A stretch of 64,000 nucleotides of DNA from Cristatella mucedo (Eukaryota > Bryozoa > Phylactolaemata > Cristatellidae): the NCBI GenBank assembly GCA_009760855.2, contig WPIO01000058.1, positions 746,001-810,000 on the forward strand. The letters are read 5' to 3'. The notes beneath the pieces are model-generated. The model worked only from the letters and a program-made list of their open reading frames with translations. It searched no databases and was not told where the DNA came from. The position numbers and the translations under genes are program-made. Shown here in pieces: positions 1 to 12,578 of the stretch. How positions within the stretch are numbered: the first letter of the stretch is position 1; each line of letters begins with the position of its first letter.

Positions 1-600
1 CATGATAATTTGAATATAGTAAGATGTCAAAAGAAATGGACTATCAGCACAAACTATCAAATGAAACAGATGCCGCCTTTAGCCTTCATAACAAAGTCCG
101 TTAGCATGGTAAAAGAATGTTCATTATTGTTCTAGAATGGTATTTTTTTGTTATATTAAAGTTGTATTCTATCCTCTTAGGTAAGTAAGTAGTTCAGAAA
201 ATGTTCGATATTTTTGTTTGGCTAACCTAAGTCAAATAATTTGGCATTATCTTGTTTTGCTGAAAGTATTCCTGTAGAAGACTAATCATTTCTGACCTGC
301 CAAAAGTAGCTCCGCGGAAAGGAACTAAATTTGCAAATTTTCCTTTACCTTCTCAAGTATAAAAACCATCAAAGCAGCAGTCTGACACGTGATTTCAGCT
401 TGTGCAAACATTAGGCTGGTTCTAGATGGTTTATCCAATGTTTGACTAAGTCACACAACGCTTTCGGGATTAAGTTATGTATACGTGCACGTGAAAGGCC
501 AATATTCACAGAAACATTTCAGACTCTTTGTGCATTTATAGCCAGTAGCCACCTGACCATAAGACCCACTTTTATAATAAAATACATAATAATTAAAACA
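1..600. other. No recognisable gene or repeat
   Basis: AT-rich sequence with only short chance open frames. I see no conserved protein motif or tandem structure here. Confidence 0.4.
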
Positions 601-614
601 CAATTCATTTTCTT

Positions 615-740
615 AACACGCTAAGAAAACTTAATCTCCATCCGAGCACGTATGCCACAGGGCTCTAGCCCAGGCTGTCGGTCGTTAAAGGTGACTCTTG
701 ACCGCAGCTTACAGGCAGGGCGTAAATCTGAGCTGTCGTA
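615..740 (-). repeat. Degraded SINE family S1-like copy
   Basis: It contains the S1-type tail in reverse (agaaaacttaatctccat) followed by a 'gggctctagccc' block resembling the tRNA B-box region of the clearer copies near 21.8 kb. It is strongly diverged, so assignment is tentative. A similar degraded block lies at about 8318-8420. Confidence 0.3.
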
Positions 741-837
741 AATACAAACGTCAATCATCCGTTTCAGGAAAGGTTTAGTCTCATCCAATCTGTGGAGTGA
801 TTATGTAATGCCTGCGATTCTCACAGAACATTTAACA

Positions 838-905
838 ATATTTAAATATTTGCATAGCACTCTAAGAGAACTAAATCTCTTTCTAGGCACTTCATGTATG
901 CTATA
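838..905 (-). repeat. LINE-A 3' tail fragment (diverged)
   Basis: The segment matches in reverse the LINE-A 3' end, with 'agagaactaaatctctttc' followed by a 'taggcactt' block. It is short and diverged. Confidence 0.4.
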
Positions 906-1195
906 AAGGTGCTGGTCGACTAATTTGTGATAGCGTGAAGAATTGTAGGATGAGTAAGAACAAATGATATTTCACACTGAACGCTTCTACTGCTACCTTG
1001 AAAAAGTGCGATTTTAGTTTTTTTTAATATATTTATGTCAGGGGATGTCGGGATGTCAGCTCCGCTCTTGGGGGGCATAGGAACCGAATCCAAGGACTCC
1101 AAACAGAGTATGAGATTGTTCAAGTACAATCCTAAGTGACAGATGAGAGAGGAGAAGGCCATAGAGTAAATATAAATTTATAATCGCGTCCGACT

Positions 1196-1990
1196 CAAAC
1201 GGGATGGAGCGCTCGATCGTTGCGCATATCTCCAAACTTAGCTCGGCCTGGCATGGGCGGTCCAGCCAGCTCAGGGCAGGGTCAGCCACTACCTGGCCAG
1301 GGATAGGTTCGCGACCCACAGGCATTTTCAGATCCCGGGTCTTGGCCAGTCGTTCCGGGCTAGTGGGTTTTCCACCTGTCGGTGCTGCCGTTGGGCGTCG
1401 CCAAGAGCCGATCATACCCCGGACGGTCACCAGTTGCCGTCTCTGCTGCACAGAGGCAGAGACCGTGAGTCACGTGCTAAGCCACTGCCGGCCGATGCTG
1501 CTAGCGATAAAGGCCTGCCATAACTTGGTTCTGGGTCGCCTGATCGGTGCTCTCCCGGTCACTCCACGCTCCTGCCTCACGGCAGATTGCACCTACCCGC
1601 TCACCGGCGGTCCGGCTCTCAAGCCGGGCCTTTTCATCGACAATCAACGCGGTCATTGTCGACATGAAGCGTGAATGACCTGGTCGTGGCGGCCCGGAAC
1701 AAGATCGAAAAATACGCGGCTCTAGCCCGGTCTCTCCTGACTGCTGGCTACTGGACGGCGGTAGTGAGGTAGTGAGGCCCTCCGTAATCGGCGCTATCGG
1801 CACCTGGTGGCCAGATAACGAAACCTGCTGGCGGACTTCGGCATTGTGCGAGCGGAACGGACGGCATGGGGGCGGCTTTGCATCTCAGACGCCATTTCTG
1901 GTTCGGAAGCCGTGTGGTCTCTGTTCCTGAACCGGGAGCCTCGGGTGGTACCCACAACCCCGGCGGGACAGGGCTGCACCGGTTAGTGTA
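1196..1990 (+). pseudogene. R2-superfamily LINE C-terminal remnant
   Basis: The open frame 1204-1674 contains a zinc knuckle of the form C-x2-C-x7-H-x4-C (CRLCCTEAETVSHVLSHC), followed by a helix ending HNLVLGRL. This is the arrangement found between the reverse transcriptase and the endonuclease in R2/NeSL-type retrotransposons. Downstream, in shifted frames, are fragments reading KIEKYAALARSLL and PSVIGAIGTWW, which fit the family's endonuclease region. At least one frameshift and a stop (near 1740-1770) separate the pieces, so this is a dead 5'-truncated copy. It is GC-richer than its surroundings. Family assignment is from motif memory; the exact clade is uncertain. Confidence 0.6.
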
Positions 1991-2016
1991 TGTGTATATT
2001 CACATTTCAAGAAATC

Positions 2017-2018
<2 letters not shown>

Positions 2019-2050
<32 letters not shown>
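2019..2050. repeat. (AT)n microsatellite
   Basis: An uninterrupted AT dinucleotide run immediately 3' of the R2-like remnant. Confidence 0.95.
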
Positions 2051-2051
<1 letters not shown>

Positions 2052-2533
2052 GAATTATGTCCCTGGTTAACGAGGAAGTCCGTGTCGCGGCACAACAATT
2101 GCAGGCAAACTTTTTATTGCAAAGCCGAACCTAGAGAATGATAATCTAATTAACGTTTGCCATCTCTCCTTTCTGCCCATCTTATGCAAGACAATTGCAC
2201 GATTGAATAGCCTCTTTTGTATAGCGACAACAGAGTATTTAATATATAACATAGCCTTAAGATTAGTTTAACTTCGCCCTTAGAACCCATTTTGGGTCAT
2301 TTCATTTTTATTTTGGCTTGAATGCATAGCAAACATCGTTTCTGGGTTTGCATCCTTATTTAATGAATGACTTTGCTTTACTGTGCACTCGGGCAAGATG
2401 CGAAATTGGGCAAGCCATGCAAGCGGGCAAGCCGTGTATGCTGGCAAGCTGCGAAAAGTGGCTTCCCGGTTTAAAGACTATAAACCTCGACGCTCACAAA
2501 ACACTCTCGTGGCGCACCGGATATGTTGACTCT

Positions 2534-3340
2534 ATAATAATAATTATTATTATTATACATTTGTATAGCGCCCTCCGAGAAGTTAATCTCTTCCCAGCCA
2601 CTTTACGTATGTTGTAAAGGAAACACGACCATACAGTTATTGGTACAGGACAAATCACAAGGACCCAGCAAATGCTGTAATGAACAGGTGCGTTGTAGTT
2701 TGTTTTTTTAATGCCGCCAAGTCAGGAAAGTTCCGACGTCAGTCTGGAGTGAGTTCTAGGCTTTGGGAGTATACGAACTAACGGCGTGTTTTCCAGAGAT
2801 TCAGATGTTGTTTCGGTGCATAGCAACCGATTTGAGTCAAAAAAGCAAGTGGTACCATGGCTAACCTCGTGGGGAGTTGTTCTGTTGGGTAACCTGAAGC
2901 CAGAGAATGAAGGGACCTAAAAGTGAGTGACAGAACCTTGAATTCGATGAGCTGCTTGATTGGGAGCCGATGCAGATTAGCGAGAAGTGGCGTTATGTGG
3001 CAACTGCAACGTTAAAGACAGACAATACTTGCTGCAGAGTTTTCAACCAACTGTAAGCGCATGATTTGTATAAGCCGGTCGAAGTCGAGAAGGAATGTCC
3101 CAAACGCATGGACTAACTTGGATACAATATCCCTGTCGTAGTAAGCAGGCCAGTAATTTTGTGATGTTACGTGACTGAAATAAGAAGACTTGACTGTGGA
3201 GCTGATGTGGTCATCTAGTGAAAGGTCACTCTGGAACAGGACACCTAGATTTCATGCAGATACAATAGCAGATATGCTGGCAGAGCCGATTTTGTCAGTT
3301 TTCATTTTGTCAAGTTTACCGATTTGCGAGTCTCACAAGC
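2534..3340 (-). mobile_element. LINE-A, 5'-truncated copy
   Basis: On the plus strand it begins with an (ATA/ATT)n block, then the hallmark 3' end (agcgccctccgagaagttaa) seen in reverse, then sequence parallel to the reverse complement of the fuller LINE-A copy at 14439-16715. The coding part is the C-terminal region after the reverse transcriptase, with many substitutions and no long open frame. It is an old, dead insertion. Confidence 0.75.
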
Positions 3341-3344
3341 AAAG

Positions 3345-4037
3345 TAGAGAGTCAATTCAAGTAAAGCAAATGGAGGCAGTTAGCTTCCTTTTTCACCTGT
3401 GTATCGAGCCTTCATAGCGATCTAGTACGTCTGAGGCGCTATGGAATGTTATTACTGTCTAGTTGCCGCTCACATTTCATGCCATTTGATCGTGCTTCGG
3501 TTACAGCATGTGTAAAGTGCAAAGAAATAGATTAAGCTCTTTAAGGGCGCTCTACAAATTTAATATTTTAACTATTCTTATTTTTACCTTTACTTTTTAT
3601 TTTTATTTTTATTCGTACATCTGAGGGACGTGCTACGGACAGTACGAGACTTTACTAACGTGGCGAGAGCTACGATTGAGGCTCAATGCGACTGCGACTG
3701 CTCATTCTGTGCTCACCCGTGGGAGTTTGTTTAGCGGTCGTGGGCTTAGCCCTATCACCGTGCTATTTAGCCTCTGTGTGCTTCCTTCCAGGTCCGCTAC
3801 AGACTAGTCTAGAGCAGCAAAAATCTAGCTCGGCTCGCACCCATCGGCTCTTTTTTCATGGAGCAATTGTGCAACAGTTTGCCGCCCCGTCGCGCTGCTA
3901 TCATTTCCGATTTTATCCTAACTTCAAGCAGAGCCCCCCCCCCTCACAGCTCCAGCAGGACCCACAGGTGCTCGCTACGTCTTTCAGTGACTTCGCGCCG
4001 CTTCAAAGGTCCGACCAGTGCGATACTTTACGCACTT
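3345..4037. other. No gene seen; LINE-A-like tail at about 3515-3590
   Basis: A short plus-strand segment (attaagctctttaagggcgc) resembles a LINE-A 3' tail. The rest shows no protein motif. Confidence 0.35.
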
Positions 4038-4140
4038 ATTATATTAGCCAATGAATGCCATCTTTATGCCCATATTATGTTAGCCAATGAATGCTATCTT
4101 TATGCCCTAATTTTATTAGCCAATGAATGCTATCTTGCTG
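4038..4140. repeat. 36-bp tandem repeat, three copies
   Basis: Three copies of a unit containing 'ttagccaatgaatgctatct' occur at a 36-bp period (core starts near 4044, 4080 and 4116). The last copy is partial. The period is divisible by three, so the frame starting at 3858 shows a 12-residue repeat, but nothing else supports a gene there. Confidence 0.85.
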
Positions 4141-4659
4141 TGCTGCCAGTGCTACTTCAGCTAGGTGCATAAATACATGACTACTCTACTGCAGGAGTCA
4201 GGAGTCAGGAGTCGCGAGAACAAAACTGGTCTGCAGCAAAATGCATAGAGTTGAAAAAGTTATTAGTTAAATCACATGAATTATGTTAGCAATAATAAAT
4301 TTGCACTGATAAGAAAAAACTCTTTTTTCCAGCTACGTCGTTTTGATAGGATTGGGTGTATGCAATCTTATTGTTGAAACTATCAAAATTAACAAGCACT
4401 ATCACTGTGTGATTAGCCATATAAAGAAAATTGGAATGGACAAATAAAATGCTAAAAAGGTACCTGAGTTTTTATCTTTGTATCTTTTTCTTCAAATTGA
4501 GAGATTTCATGTGGCAGTCAATAGAGAGTTTGACGCTTTCGATACATAGGAACTGAAGGTATAGACCCGAAGGGATTTGAAGTCTATCAAGGTCACAGCG
4601 AGACGACCAGCATAGGAGAAAAGTGTGTGATTGGGGCGGCGGCAGAGATTAATTATTGC

Positions 4660-4880
4660 TTACTTGGCCGTAAGTCCTGTCCCGGCACCTTTCTAAAAGG
4701 CTATTGCTTGGCTACTAATTAAGAAAGTAAAATTAGACCAAGAAACTTGAATAACTTCAACCCAGTCTCCTAATAGCCTTTCTTATCAAAACACTGGAAC
4801 GAGTAGCGGCAGTCTAACTGAACTTTTACATTAAAAAGTCAAACCCAGCAAGTAATTAATTTCCAGTCTGTTTGTCGAGA
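4660..4880 (+). pseudogene. LINE reverse transcriptase fragment
   Basis: Degenerate plus-strand sequence parallel to the LINE-A region encoding the 'NYRPVSLLSFLSKTLERVVA' segment (about 15060-15260). It has stops and frameshifts and is only a fragment. Confidence 0.5.
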
Positions 4881-5369
4881 GAATCACTGAACAGAGTCAG
4901 AATTGCTTCGGGTACTGCACAGGCACAAAGCGTAGCGAATCATAGATAGATTTTGCTGTGGGTATTAGCTCCCCACCCTCGTGTATGGAGCATGCACTGA
5001 AAAATCCAAGTCGTGGGTTGGAATCCTGCAGCAGGCCAACTTTCATTACGAGTTGCAAATGATATTCTTTCTGCTGAGGCTCTTCGACCATTCAACCTCC
5101 TGAAAAACGAAGTTTTTGAATCAACCGACATTTTAAAGAGTATAATGATGATCTCGTCAGATAGCTTTGGAACAGGGCATCCAGACTCCATACAGACCAT
5201 ACTAATTAAATGCTTTCTGAGTGGATTTTGTGGCTAAGGTTCTCCGGTATATGCAAATATATAATATATTTTGTTTATACATATGCGTGTATACATAAAT
5301 AGATAGACGCATAGAATATACGATAGTGTATATAGCCGCATAGAGTATATATATATATATAGCTGCATT

Positions 5370-5373
<4 letters not shown>

Positions 5374-5420
<47 letters not shown>
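5374..5420. repeat. (GT)n microsatellite
   Basis: A GT run preceded by short AT runs (5346-5361). The reading frame through it, giving Cys-Val repeats, is not a gene. Confidence 0.95.
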
Positions 5421-5427
<7 letters not shown>

Positions 5428-6311
5428 TGCGTGCGAGCGTGTGTTACTTTACATGTCTGCGCATAGTTACGTAGTTTTTCTGATCCGCGAGACGGGTGTC
5501 ACATGTTGCCTCAGTAGGACAAGCAAGCTTCCCACACCTGCTTGCCACCACCTTCTTTTACCTCTCACCTGCTACCATCTTGCCTATAGTCACGTCACTA
5601 GTGTCGGTATCCAAATTAGCTCTTTAATTATTTTGAATAGATAAGTAATACGGGTTTATGGATCAGCAAATATACCCATGTAATGGCTACTTAAGTGCTG
5701 TGGCTCACCGATTGTGAATGACGTTCATAGCAGGCAACCAGGATTCAGTTTGCTAATAGAGAGCAATGCATGAACAAGCAAGTTCAGAGCCAAGACCACT
5801 GACTACGATTAACTTCCATACCACCTGGACTAGTCATTGAAATCAAAGGAAGAAAATAAACAGCCATACCCATTTTCAAGACTGTGATAAGTAATCTCAG
5901 TAAATAAGTTAAGCCAATTTGATCAACCATTTGCATACTAAACGCATTCTACGATAGCCAGCTTGTTCTCGTGTCTATGGCATAGCAGGCTATATTGTGT
6001 TAAGAATTAACCTTCCCTGTGCCTTTTAATCCCAGGCTGTCGGTCAAACGTGTACAGCCGTTGTCAGAGCCATCGTAAATGCTGAATGCTGCGGCTAGCT
6101 GGCTTCATCAACTTCGCCACAATCTTGTCGGTATACGACGCGTAGAGATGAGTTTATTATATCGGCATTGCTGATAATCTCTAGCATGAACTTTAGGAAG
6201 TATTACACTCCTTCAGAGCAGTTTCAGAACCTCTCAATGACTCTAACTATACAATTTTAGTCCTTTCCATTTGCATACAACAAGTACATACTTGCTGAGT
6301 TCCGTTAAGTG

Positions 6312-6445
6312 CTGGTTTGGTCCAGCGATTAAGGTGCTCGCCCCAAACGAGGTCTGGCTGAGGTCATGAGCTCAAGCCCCGAGGCATATGTGAAGCGCCT
6401 GAATAGAAATTGAGTTCTCTTGGGGCGCTATATAAATTAATTGTA
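6312..6445 (+). repeat. SINE family S1 (tRNA-derived)
   Basis: The head reads 'gctggtttggtccagcgatt' with 'aaggtgctcgcc' following, then a B-box-like 'gagctcaagcccc', then the 3' tail (gcgcctgaatagaaattgag) ending in 'ggggcgctatataaatt'. The same unit recurs near 18.9, 21.6, 21.8, 23.7 and 26.7 kb. The 3' tail is nearly the same as that of LINE-A, the usual sign of dependence on a partner LINE. Confidence 0.75.
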
Positions 6446-6891
6446 TTAAGTGACAGCATAATACAGGGTAAATAAGCTGTCTGTAACCTCTGCTACTGGT
6501 TTCTGTGTGCACACGCTTCAGTTGCACCGGCTTTTTGAGGTCATTCTTCTACTTTTCGATTGGTTTCTCTTCAAAAATATTTAGTTTAGTTTCAGCCAAT
6601 ACACGAATTGTCGTCATGCACGTGCTTTTTTGCAGATGGAGTCGATGCATCCATAATATGCTAGAGATTATCTTTTGCAGCCACATAGTTTGATGGCCTG
6701 AGTCTGCATAGCATATTGTCATGCTTCATGAATAGATATAAACCATGTAAAGTTCTCACAATTTGCATTCGGATTTAATCATTGTGCACTTGCAAATCAG
6801 CTCTTTAGTATTCTTTGGGTGGCTGCTGCGATTTTTCAAATGCTTCAATCAGTGTGGTTCTCTTGTCCCCTTTTGGCAGGCTGCAGCCAGG

Positions 6892-7555
6892 AAATAATAA
6901 TGCATTTGATATAGCGCCCTCAGATAACTCAATCTTTTTCTAGGCACTTTACATTTGCTGCAAATGAAGCACGATCGAATGGTTAGTGGTAAAATGCTCA
7001 ATAAACAGCAAGAATAACATGGTTAGGGGTTTCATGCACAGGGTTAGCATCCAAGTACGATTAGTGGCAGCATGAACAGTGTCAGCACGCATAAGCACAT
7101 TAAAGACAAATTACAGGCACCTACTAAATGCTGTGATAAATAGACATGTCTTTAGTTTCTTTTTAAATGTGGTCAAGTCAGGAGATGTCGTGACGCAAGT
7201 CGGGAGTGATTTCCAGGCTTTGGGAGCACACGAGCTAAAGGCAAAATTTCCGAACGCTTTGAGGTTTGCACGAGGTGTAGGTAAACAATTAGATTCCAAA
7301 AAGCGGGTGGTACGATGCTTAGCCTGGTGAGGTGTAGACCTGATAGGTAGGTTGGAGCAAAAGAATGGAGCTGAAATGGAGTGACAAAACCTTGAAGTCG
7401 ATGCGTTGCTTGACGGTGAGCCAGTGCAGGTCGCCGAGAAGAGGTGCGATGTGGCAAATTTTGACGCTCACGACAGACAAGCTTATGCTGCATAGTTTTG
7501 CACCAGCTGTTAGCGCCTAATTGCACAGGCGGATAGACCAGCAAGCAGCGAGCTG
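6892..7555 (-). mobile_element. LINE-A, 5'-truncated copy
   Basis: It starts on the plus strand with an AATAAT-rich tail and 'tagcgccctcagataactca', followed by the reverse complement of the LINE-A C-terminal region and 3' UTR. Reverse-strand frames (7111-7299 and 7173-7544) retain pieces such as AFSSCAPKAWKSLPTC, interrupted by frameshifts. Confidence 0.8.
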
Positions 7556-7559
7556 AGAA

Positions 7560-8310
7560 ATATTACATCGGGAGAGCAATCAGCCCCGATTGATTCTTTC
7601 TTTGCCTTACCAGCCAGTACCTAGGGGAGGCTATTTGTACATTGCAAGCAATTGATCGAAGTGAGCCGAGTTTGCTGACCCCGAGCTCTGGATCCTTGTC
7701 GAGCAGAGAATTTACTCCAAGGTCCTGTCTCTCATTTGGAGTGTCCTCCATTTCCTAGCTCATGCTAACCTATTCGGACTACTGAATCCTCGGGCCTCTC
7801 TTTGTACCACTCACACCCCTGACTCTGCCCGTGCAACAGCTCCTCTAACCAACCACTGATCCTTTCTGTTGAGGCCTTACTTTCATGGTGAGTTCGCCTA
7901 AAGCCGACAACTTTGGACCAACAGAGATCATGCAATCCCCTGACGACAATTCTGCTGAAACTAGAAAACTCACACGTTCCTACCAAAAAATAGTAGCTTC
8001 GTGTAAATTTCTCTGTATGTATTTACAAGGCTAGTGCAACGACAGTGCACGTAATGATCACGCGTCAGCCAATATGCTTTTTCCCTCTTCGTTCGCGAAC
8101 GATGTGCATGAGAGTGAGCTACGGCAGCGGGATATCGCACAAATGTTTAGCCCTGCGTATGTGGAACCATTAAGATGGAGGAATGGTTGTATCAATATTA
8201 CAACCTGCTTCAGCGTCTATAACATCCATTAGAGCTTTCTCCAGAAGCCACCATTTTCCTCGCGCGTCAACATCTGGTCATCTTGAGGTTAGCAAATATA
8301 GTTCTTTTGT
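7560..8310. other. No recognisable gene
   Basis: Short chance open frames only (for example 7563-7751 and 7765-7986 on the minus strand), with no motif I can recognise. Confidence 0.4.
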
Positions 8311-8879
8311 ACAGCATCCTAACCGAACTTAATCTCCCTACAGGTTCTGTGCATACGTCACAGGGCACGAGAGCACTACCTTGGTCGTTAAAGGTGAGTC
8401 TGTCCCATACTCTTGGCAGGCAGTCAGAAGGAAACGCTTGTTAGCGAAAGAACTGGAGAGCCATCAGCTCATGCTGCTGCATTTTTTACAGCTTCCCCCA
8501 GCTCAAATTGAACAGCGAATGCTTGCTTCTTTCTCAGAGTTATTCCTGCCTTCGCAATAAGACATTTACGCACGGTACCAAACTGCAGCTCTACTTGCCT
8601 GTCGTTAATATCAAAACTGCGACACAGCACAGCTTCTCTCTGACCTGCGAAAGGTCGCCATCATGCAGAGCATTGACATCATGGTTCTGTCATTCAATAA
8701 TACGTCACTCTATTACATTACACAAGCTTAACCCTATGAAGTGCTGTGCATTGTCATAACCCTATAGTTTTGGAAAAAGAGTTGGTGTTTTATTACACAG
8801 GGTGGAAGACTTACGAGCTTTGGTAGGCTTGTCTAAGAACGTCAACATTTTTACAATTGAGCATTGCTGAAAGTAGGTA

Positions 8880-8985
8880 AACTTAACTGTTGACTCGATG
8901 CGGTCACTTAACAGAAGGTCGCTTGGAACAGGACGTTCTGATTGTGTGCAGATGCTACTGAAGTGGTGCTGACACAGCCCATTGT
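8880..8985 (-). repeat. LINE-A internal fragment
   Basis: The phrase 'gatgcggtcacttaacagaa' with 'ggtcgcttggaacagga' matches, in reverse, the LINE-A region at about 15880-15930. Confidence 0.4.
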
Positions 8986-9109
8986 GAGTGTTTGATTTTT
9001 CTGAATAGAACTACGTTTTCCAAGCATATCAAGTTGGCTATTTCATCATTTAGTTTGAGAAAGTTTGCTGCTTGCCGATGTTAACACCAAGCATTTGGGA
9101 ATGCTTTCT

Positions 9110-9195
9110 ACACAGCATCTGTAAAGTGCCTAGTGAGAGAATAAGTTCTTTGAGGACGTTGCGTAAATGGATAACTAATAATGTTATTATCGAAG
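9110..9195 (+). repeat. LINE-A 3' tail, diverged
   Basis: It reads 'ctgtaaagtgcctagtgaga' then 'aataagttctttgaggacg', the plus-sense LINE-A 3' end, followed by an ATT-containing stretch. Confidence 0.5.
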
Positions 9196-9434
9196 AATGG
9201 ATGCGTTTTGTGTCATCAGCACTCAAATAAAATGAAAATCTGAAAAGGAAGGCAATTTTTGCGCCGTCACTGTCTCTCGTGCCAATCATGCAGAAGAACA
9301 AACCTGATGCAAAGGAATAGCATAGACGGCTATTTTTAATCCTGCATGAAGAGATGTGCTTGAAGCAAGTAGGCGTGCTGAAAAGCAAGCTTTCAAGCCA
9401 TCGTTAAACGAAAAGATGTGGCTAATTGTATCAC

Positions 9435-9620
9435 GATGAGCCGTAATGGCTCACTAGGTAAGGTGGTTGCTTTTCACGACCTCGCCCCGAGGTCGTGGGT
9501 TCGAATCCCGCGGTGGGCCATCCTTTATCGCCACTGCAAGCGGTGGTGATAGCCGCAAAGGCTCTTCTGTCACTATACAAAAAGAGGCTGTTAAATCAGC
9601 TAGCGTTTTTTCCACTATTA
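9435..9620 (+). repeat. SINE family S2 (tRNA-derived)
   Basis: A consensus-perfect pol III A box (tggctcactagg) is followed by a B box (ggttcgaatcc) at tRNA-like spacing, then a non-tRNA body ending near 'aaaaagaggctgttaaatca'. A second copy lies inverted at 18545-18718. Repetition and the extra body argue for a SINE rather than a functional tRNA gene. Confidence 0.75.
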
Positions 9621-11880
9621 TGTTAATAATTTTGTGAATTTAATGGCTGTGATATTTTGTTTGACCTTTCAGTCATCTTGGCACTATGTAAAGCTTAAAA
9701 CTCTGGCAGGTCATTGCTACCAAAATATACCATATGCTTTTGAGTCATTAAGAGAAACACTATAGTAAGGTGATTTTACGTTACTAAGCCTAATGTTACT
9801 TTATTTGCCATTAGATCTGTATTGAGTTAATCTTTAGCTTTGTATTGCAATGCTTATGTAGACCAGTTGACAAAAAACATACACTCTAAAATCTATAGCA
9901 CAGGAATGACCCGCAAAGACCTAGCGTTTTAAAGTAAGAGTTGGAAGTTCCAAAAAGCGCATAGCTGCTGACTTGCAGCATAATATTAGTTTTAAAATAT
10001 TGTTAACTAAATTCTTAGTATCACTGTCTGCAATCAAACAACCACTGCCTACGTATATTGAAAATGGTTCTTTGATTTCTACTGTACCCACAAATATACA
10101 CGTAGCCACTGTATTTGCAGCAAGGGCTCACTTTAATATTCAAATGTATGGCATATTGTTATGACTTAAATTTCATTTTTTTTTTAATTGATATCTTTCA
10201 TTCTACTTATATCTACGGTATCTATCTACTGCCCATTTAAACAAAGTATGGTCACTTTGACTGCCTACTTACACGCTTTTACTGTACACTGCAAACGTAG
10301 CTATCTGTGTCCATTACGGTCAAGTAATTTTTCAAAGTTATTCGTTCTCACAAATATTATGAAATTTCTAGTTCAATGATTCATTAAGCATGCATTGAAT
10401 GTATTTTTATTTGGAAGTTAGTTTGAATGTTTTCTTCCACGTGACCAATGCCCTTCCGGCAAAACATTTTGGAAGCCATTTCAACTAATAGCTGGTATCA
10501 TACTGCTAAGTAATTGTGAAGACGGATCTTCTCTACCTTGGGAACATGCAGCCAATATTAAGTAAGTTCACTCAATGCGTTGCAGCTATGGCAGTAGCAA
10601 GTTGGAGAGCTTCTTTAATTTAGAACTGTATGTGTGGTTTCCTTCAACTAAAACAATTATTTTTTGGTCGGCAAATCATTCGAAGTAGTTGAATTTTCTT
10701 CGTGATTTTAACATTTAAATATTTAGAGCGTGTGCTTGAGTCTGCTTATTATTGAATTGTGTCATTTAATCCAATGAGTGCTGCTCATAACTGTGAGCCG
10801 ACAGCACGGTGGCTGTGAGTTCTTGGTTCTGGTTGCACCACTGCAATGCATACTCTTACGTACACTATACTATACATATGGCCTTGAACCAACTTAATAA
10901 TTTACTGTAAAATTCCATTGCTTTTAAATAATGGTCACGCAAAGATAAAGGATTTGCATATTTTAGGTTATGTGTACCGCAGCATAACTCGGAAACTTCG
11001 AAGCCTGCTGTCTTAGCCTTTTCATACCAGTTGCTAATCTTAGAATGCCTGATAGCACGTTTACAAAAAATATTTCATTTCATTTCTTGGATATCTCTGA
11101 TTCTTAATTTATTACAGATATCATCCTAATAAGAATTTAAACGTTTTGGTAGTTTCACAGCCAGAAATTATGCTATAATATTAAATGAATGACTCTGTTC
11201 TTTATTTGCTGCTATTGTAACAAGTTCTAGTATTAGTAGACCATATTTCTTCTCCGGAAATAGTTAACGACTCAAGAAAGGGTTTAGTGAATTACTTTGA
11301 ATTTTGTGATATTATTTGAAACTACCGATCGATTTCAATACATAAGAGTCTGCCATTCACCAGAAAGGATGCATGCTGAACGAGTTAGCATTAGTTATTG
11401 AAACCTACCTCCTAACGATCTAAAGAGTACATTGATCTCCCTCAAAATTAGTAAGCTTTTCTAGGTAATTATTTCTCATGGAATCTGGGGGCTTACTGCA
11501 CGTTTACATGCATGGCGATGTCTTGCTATTGGATCGCTGTTCCAAATTCAGAGTAGTCTGCTCTGGTGATGAAATATCCAGATGTAAATACGTTCATAAC
11601 AACATTCCGTACGCCGCCGGGGCGATAGATCTCATTGTGAAACGTCAATGGTGGTCATTTTCGTGCCTTTATTATGTAAAAATTGATGGTTTTAAAAATG
11701 TAAACGTGTAACTATTTCTCAACGGTCAGGTCATATAGTTTTAACAATTGCCGGACGTGTGCCATATGTTAAGTTAAATAGGTCCTGAATATGTGCGTTA
11801 GGAGTAGCTTATAACGCTACTCGAGCAGCTGTAGCAAAGAAGGAATTCTTGAGCATTTTCTCAGGCGTGCTTTAGTCGCA
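9621..11880. other. AT-rich stretch with no recognisable gene
   Basis: Only short unrelated open frames occur on either strand. I see no tandem array, LINE tail or protein motif. It could be intronic or intergenic host DNA. Confidence 0.4.
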
Positions 11881-11904
11881 CGTCTCAATAATGCACGTTT
11901 TATG

Positions 11905-12247
11905 TACCTCACGACAGTGTCTAACTCAAGATATCACCCAGTGGTTCAGCTGCGACAGTCTCGCACAAGTCTGACAGATGCTCTGCCTTGCCAACGTCTC
12001 ATTAAGCAGGTGAAACTTCACAGAGCTACAATTACTAGCTGCTAGGAAACTTCTTCCTGTGCAATAATTAAGGTTGTAAAGAGGAGATGATCATTGAGTA
12101 ACTATTTTCTATTCATTTTTCTGGATGATTTCGTTAGTCTGTAAGAGATTTCACGAAGTCACGTTCAATCTTTTTCCTAAGCCCTCACTACTGATCCAGG
12201 TTTGCAATGCTTTCTTCACAGCCTTGATATCAAGCTTACTCTGTAGA
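11905..12247. repeat. Direct duplication, copy 1
   Basis: Shares long similarity with 13700-14042, including 'tatctaactcaaga', 'caataattaaggttg' and 'gaggagatgatcatt' blocks in the same order. No coding motif was recognised in either copy. Confidence 0.75.
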
Positions 12248-12578
12248 CTGCAAATTATACGAGTTGCGAAAATAGGTCAGAAGCAAGGGTTCATTTAAGT
12301 CCCGATGCACTATACCACGACCTGCTGGCAAGATCTCTGGCTGCTTTAAGAAGCAAGAGCCTGCGCTTGTATTGCTACCGAGATTATATAAGTAACGAAC
12401 GACAAAAGAACGTTTTGGAAAGGTACATAAATTCGATAACAACATCACGACGCCCATAAGCGTAGCTTCCGAACGGCTGCGTTAGCTAACATAGCCATTC
12501 TTTGGAATCCGTTCCACGAATTATCACTCACAGCCATACAAAGCTAAGGTTGGGATAGAGGCTGTGATTGATGAACCT

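Noticed and set aside
1056-1451. Reverse-strand 131-codon frame
   Set aside because: It is the shadow of the plus-strand R2-like remnant, whose motifs are recognisable.
5375-5644. Protein with Cys-Val repeats
   Set aside because: The frame is the translation of a (GT)n microsatellite.
9435-9520. Functional tRNA gene
   Set aside because: A and B boxes are good, but the unit is repeated at 18545-18718 with a conserved non-tRNA body, so it is a SINE.
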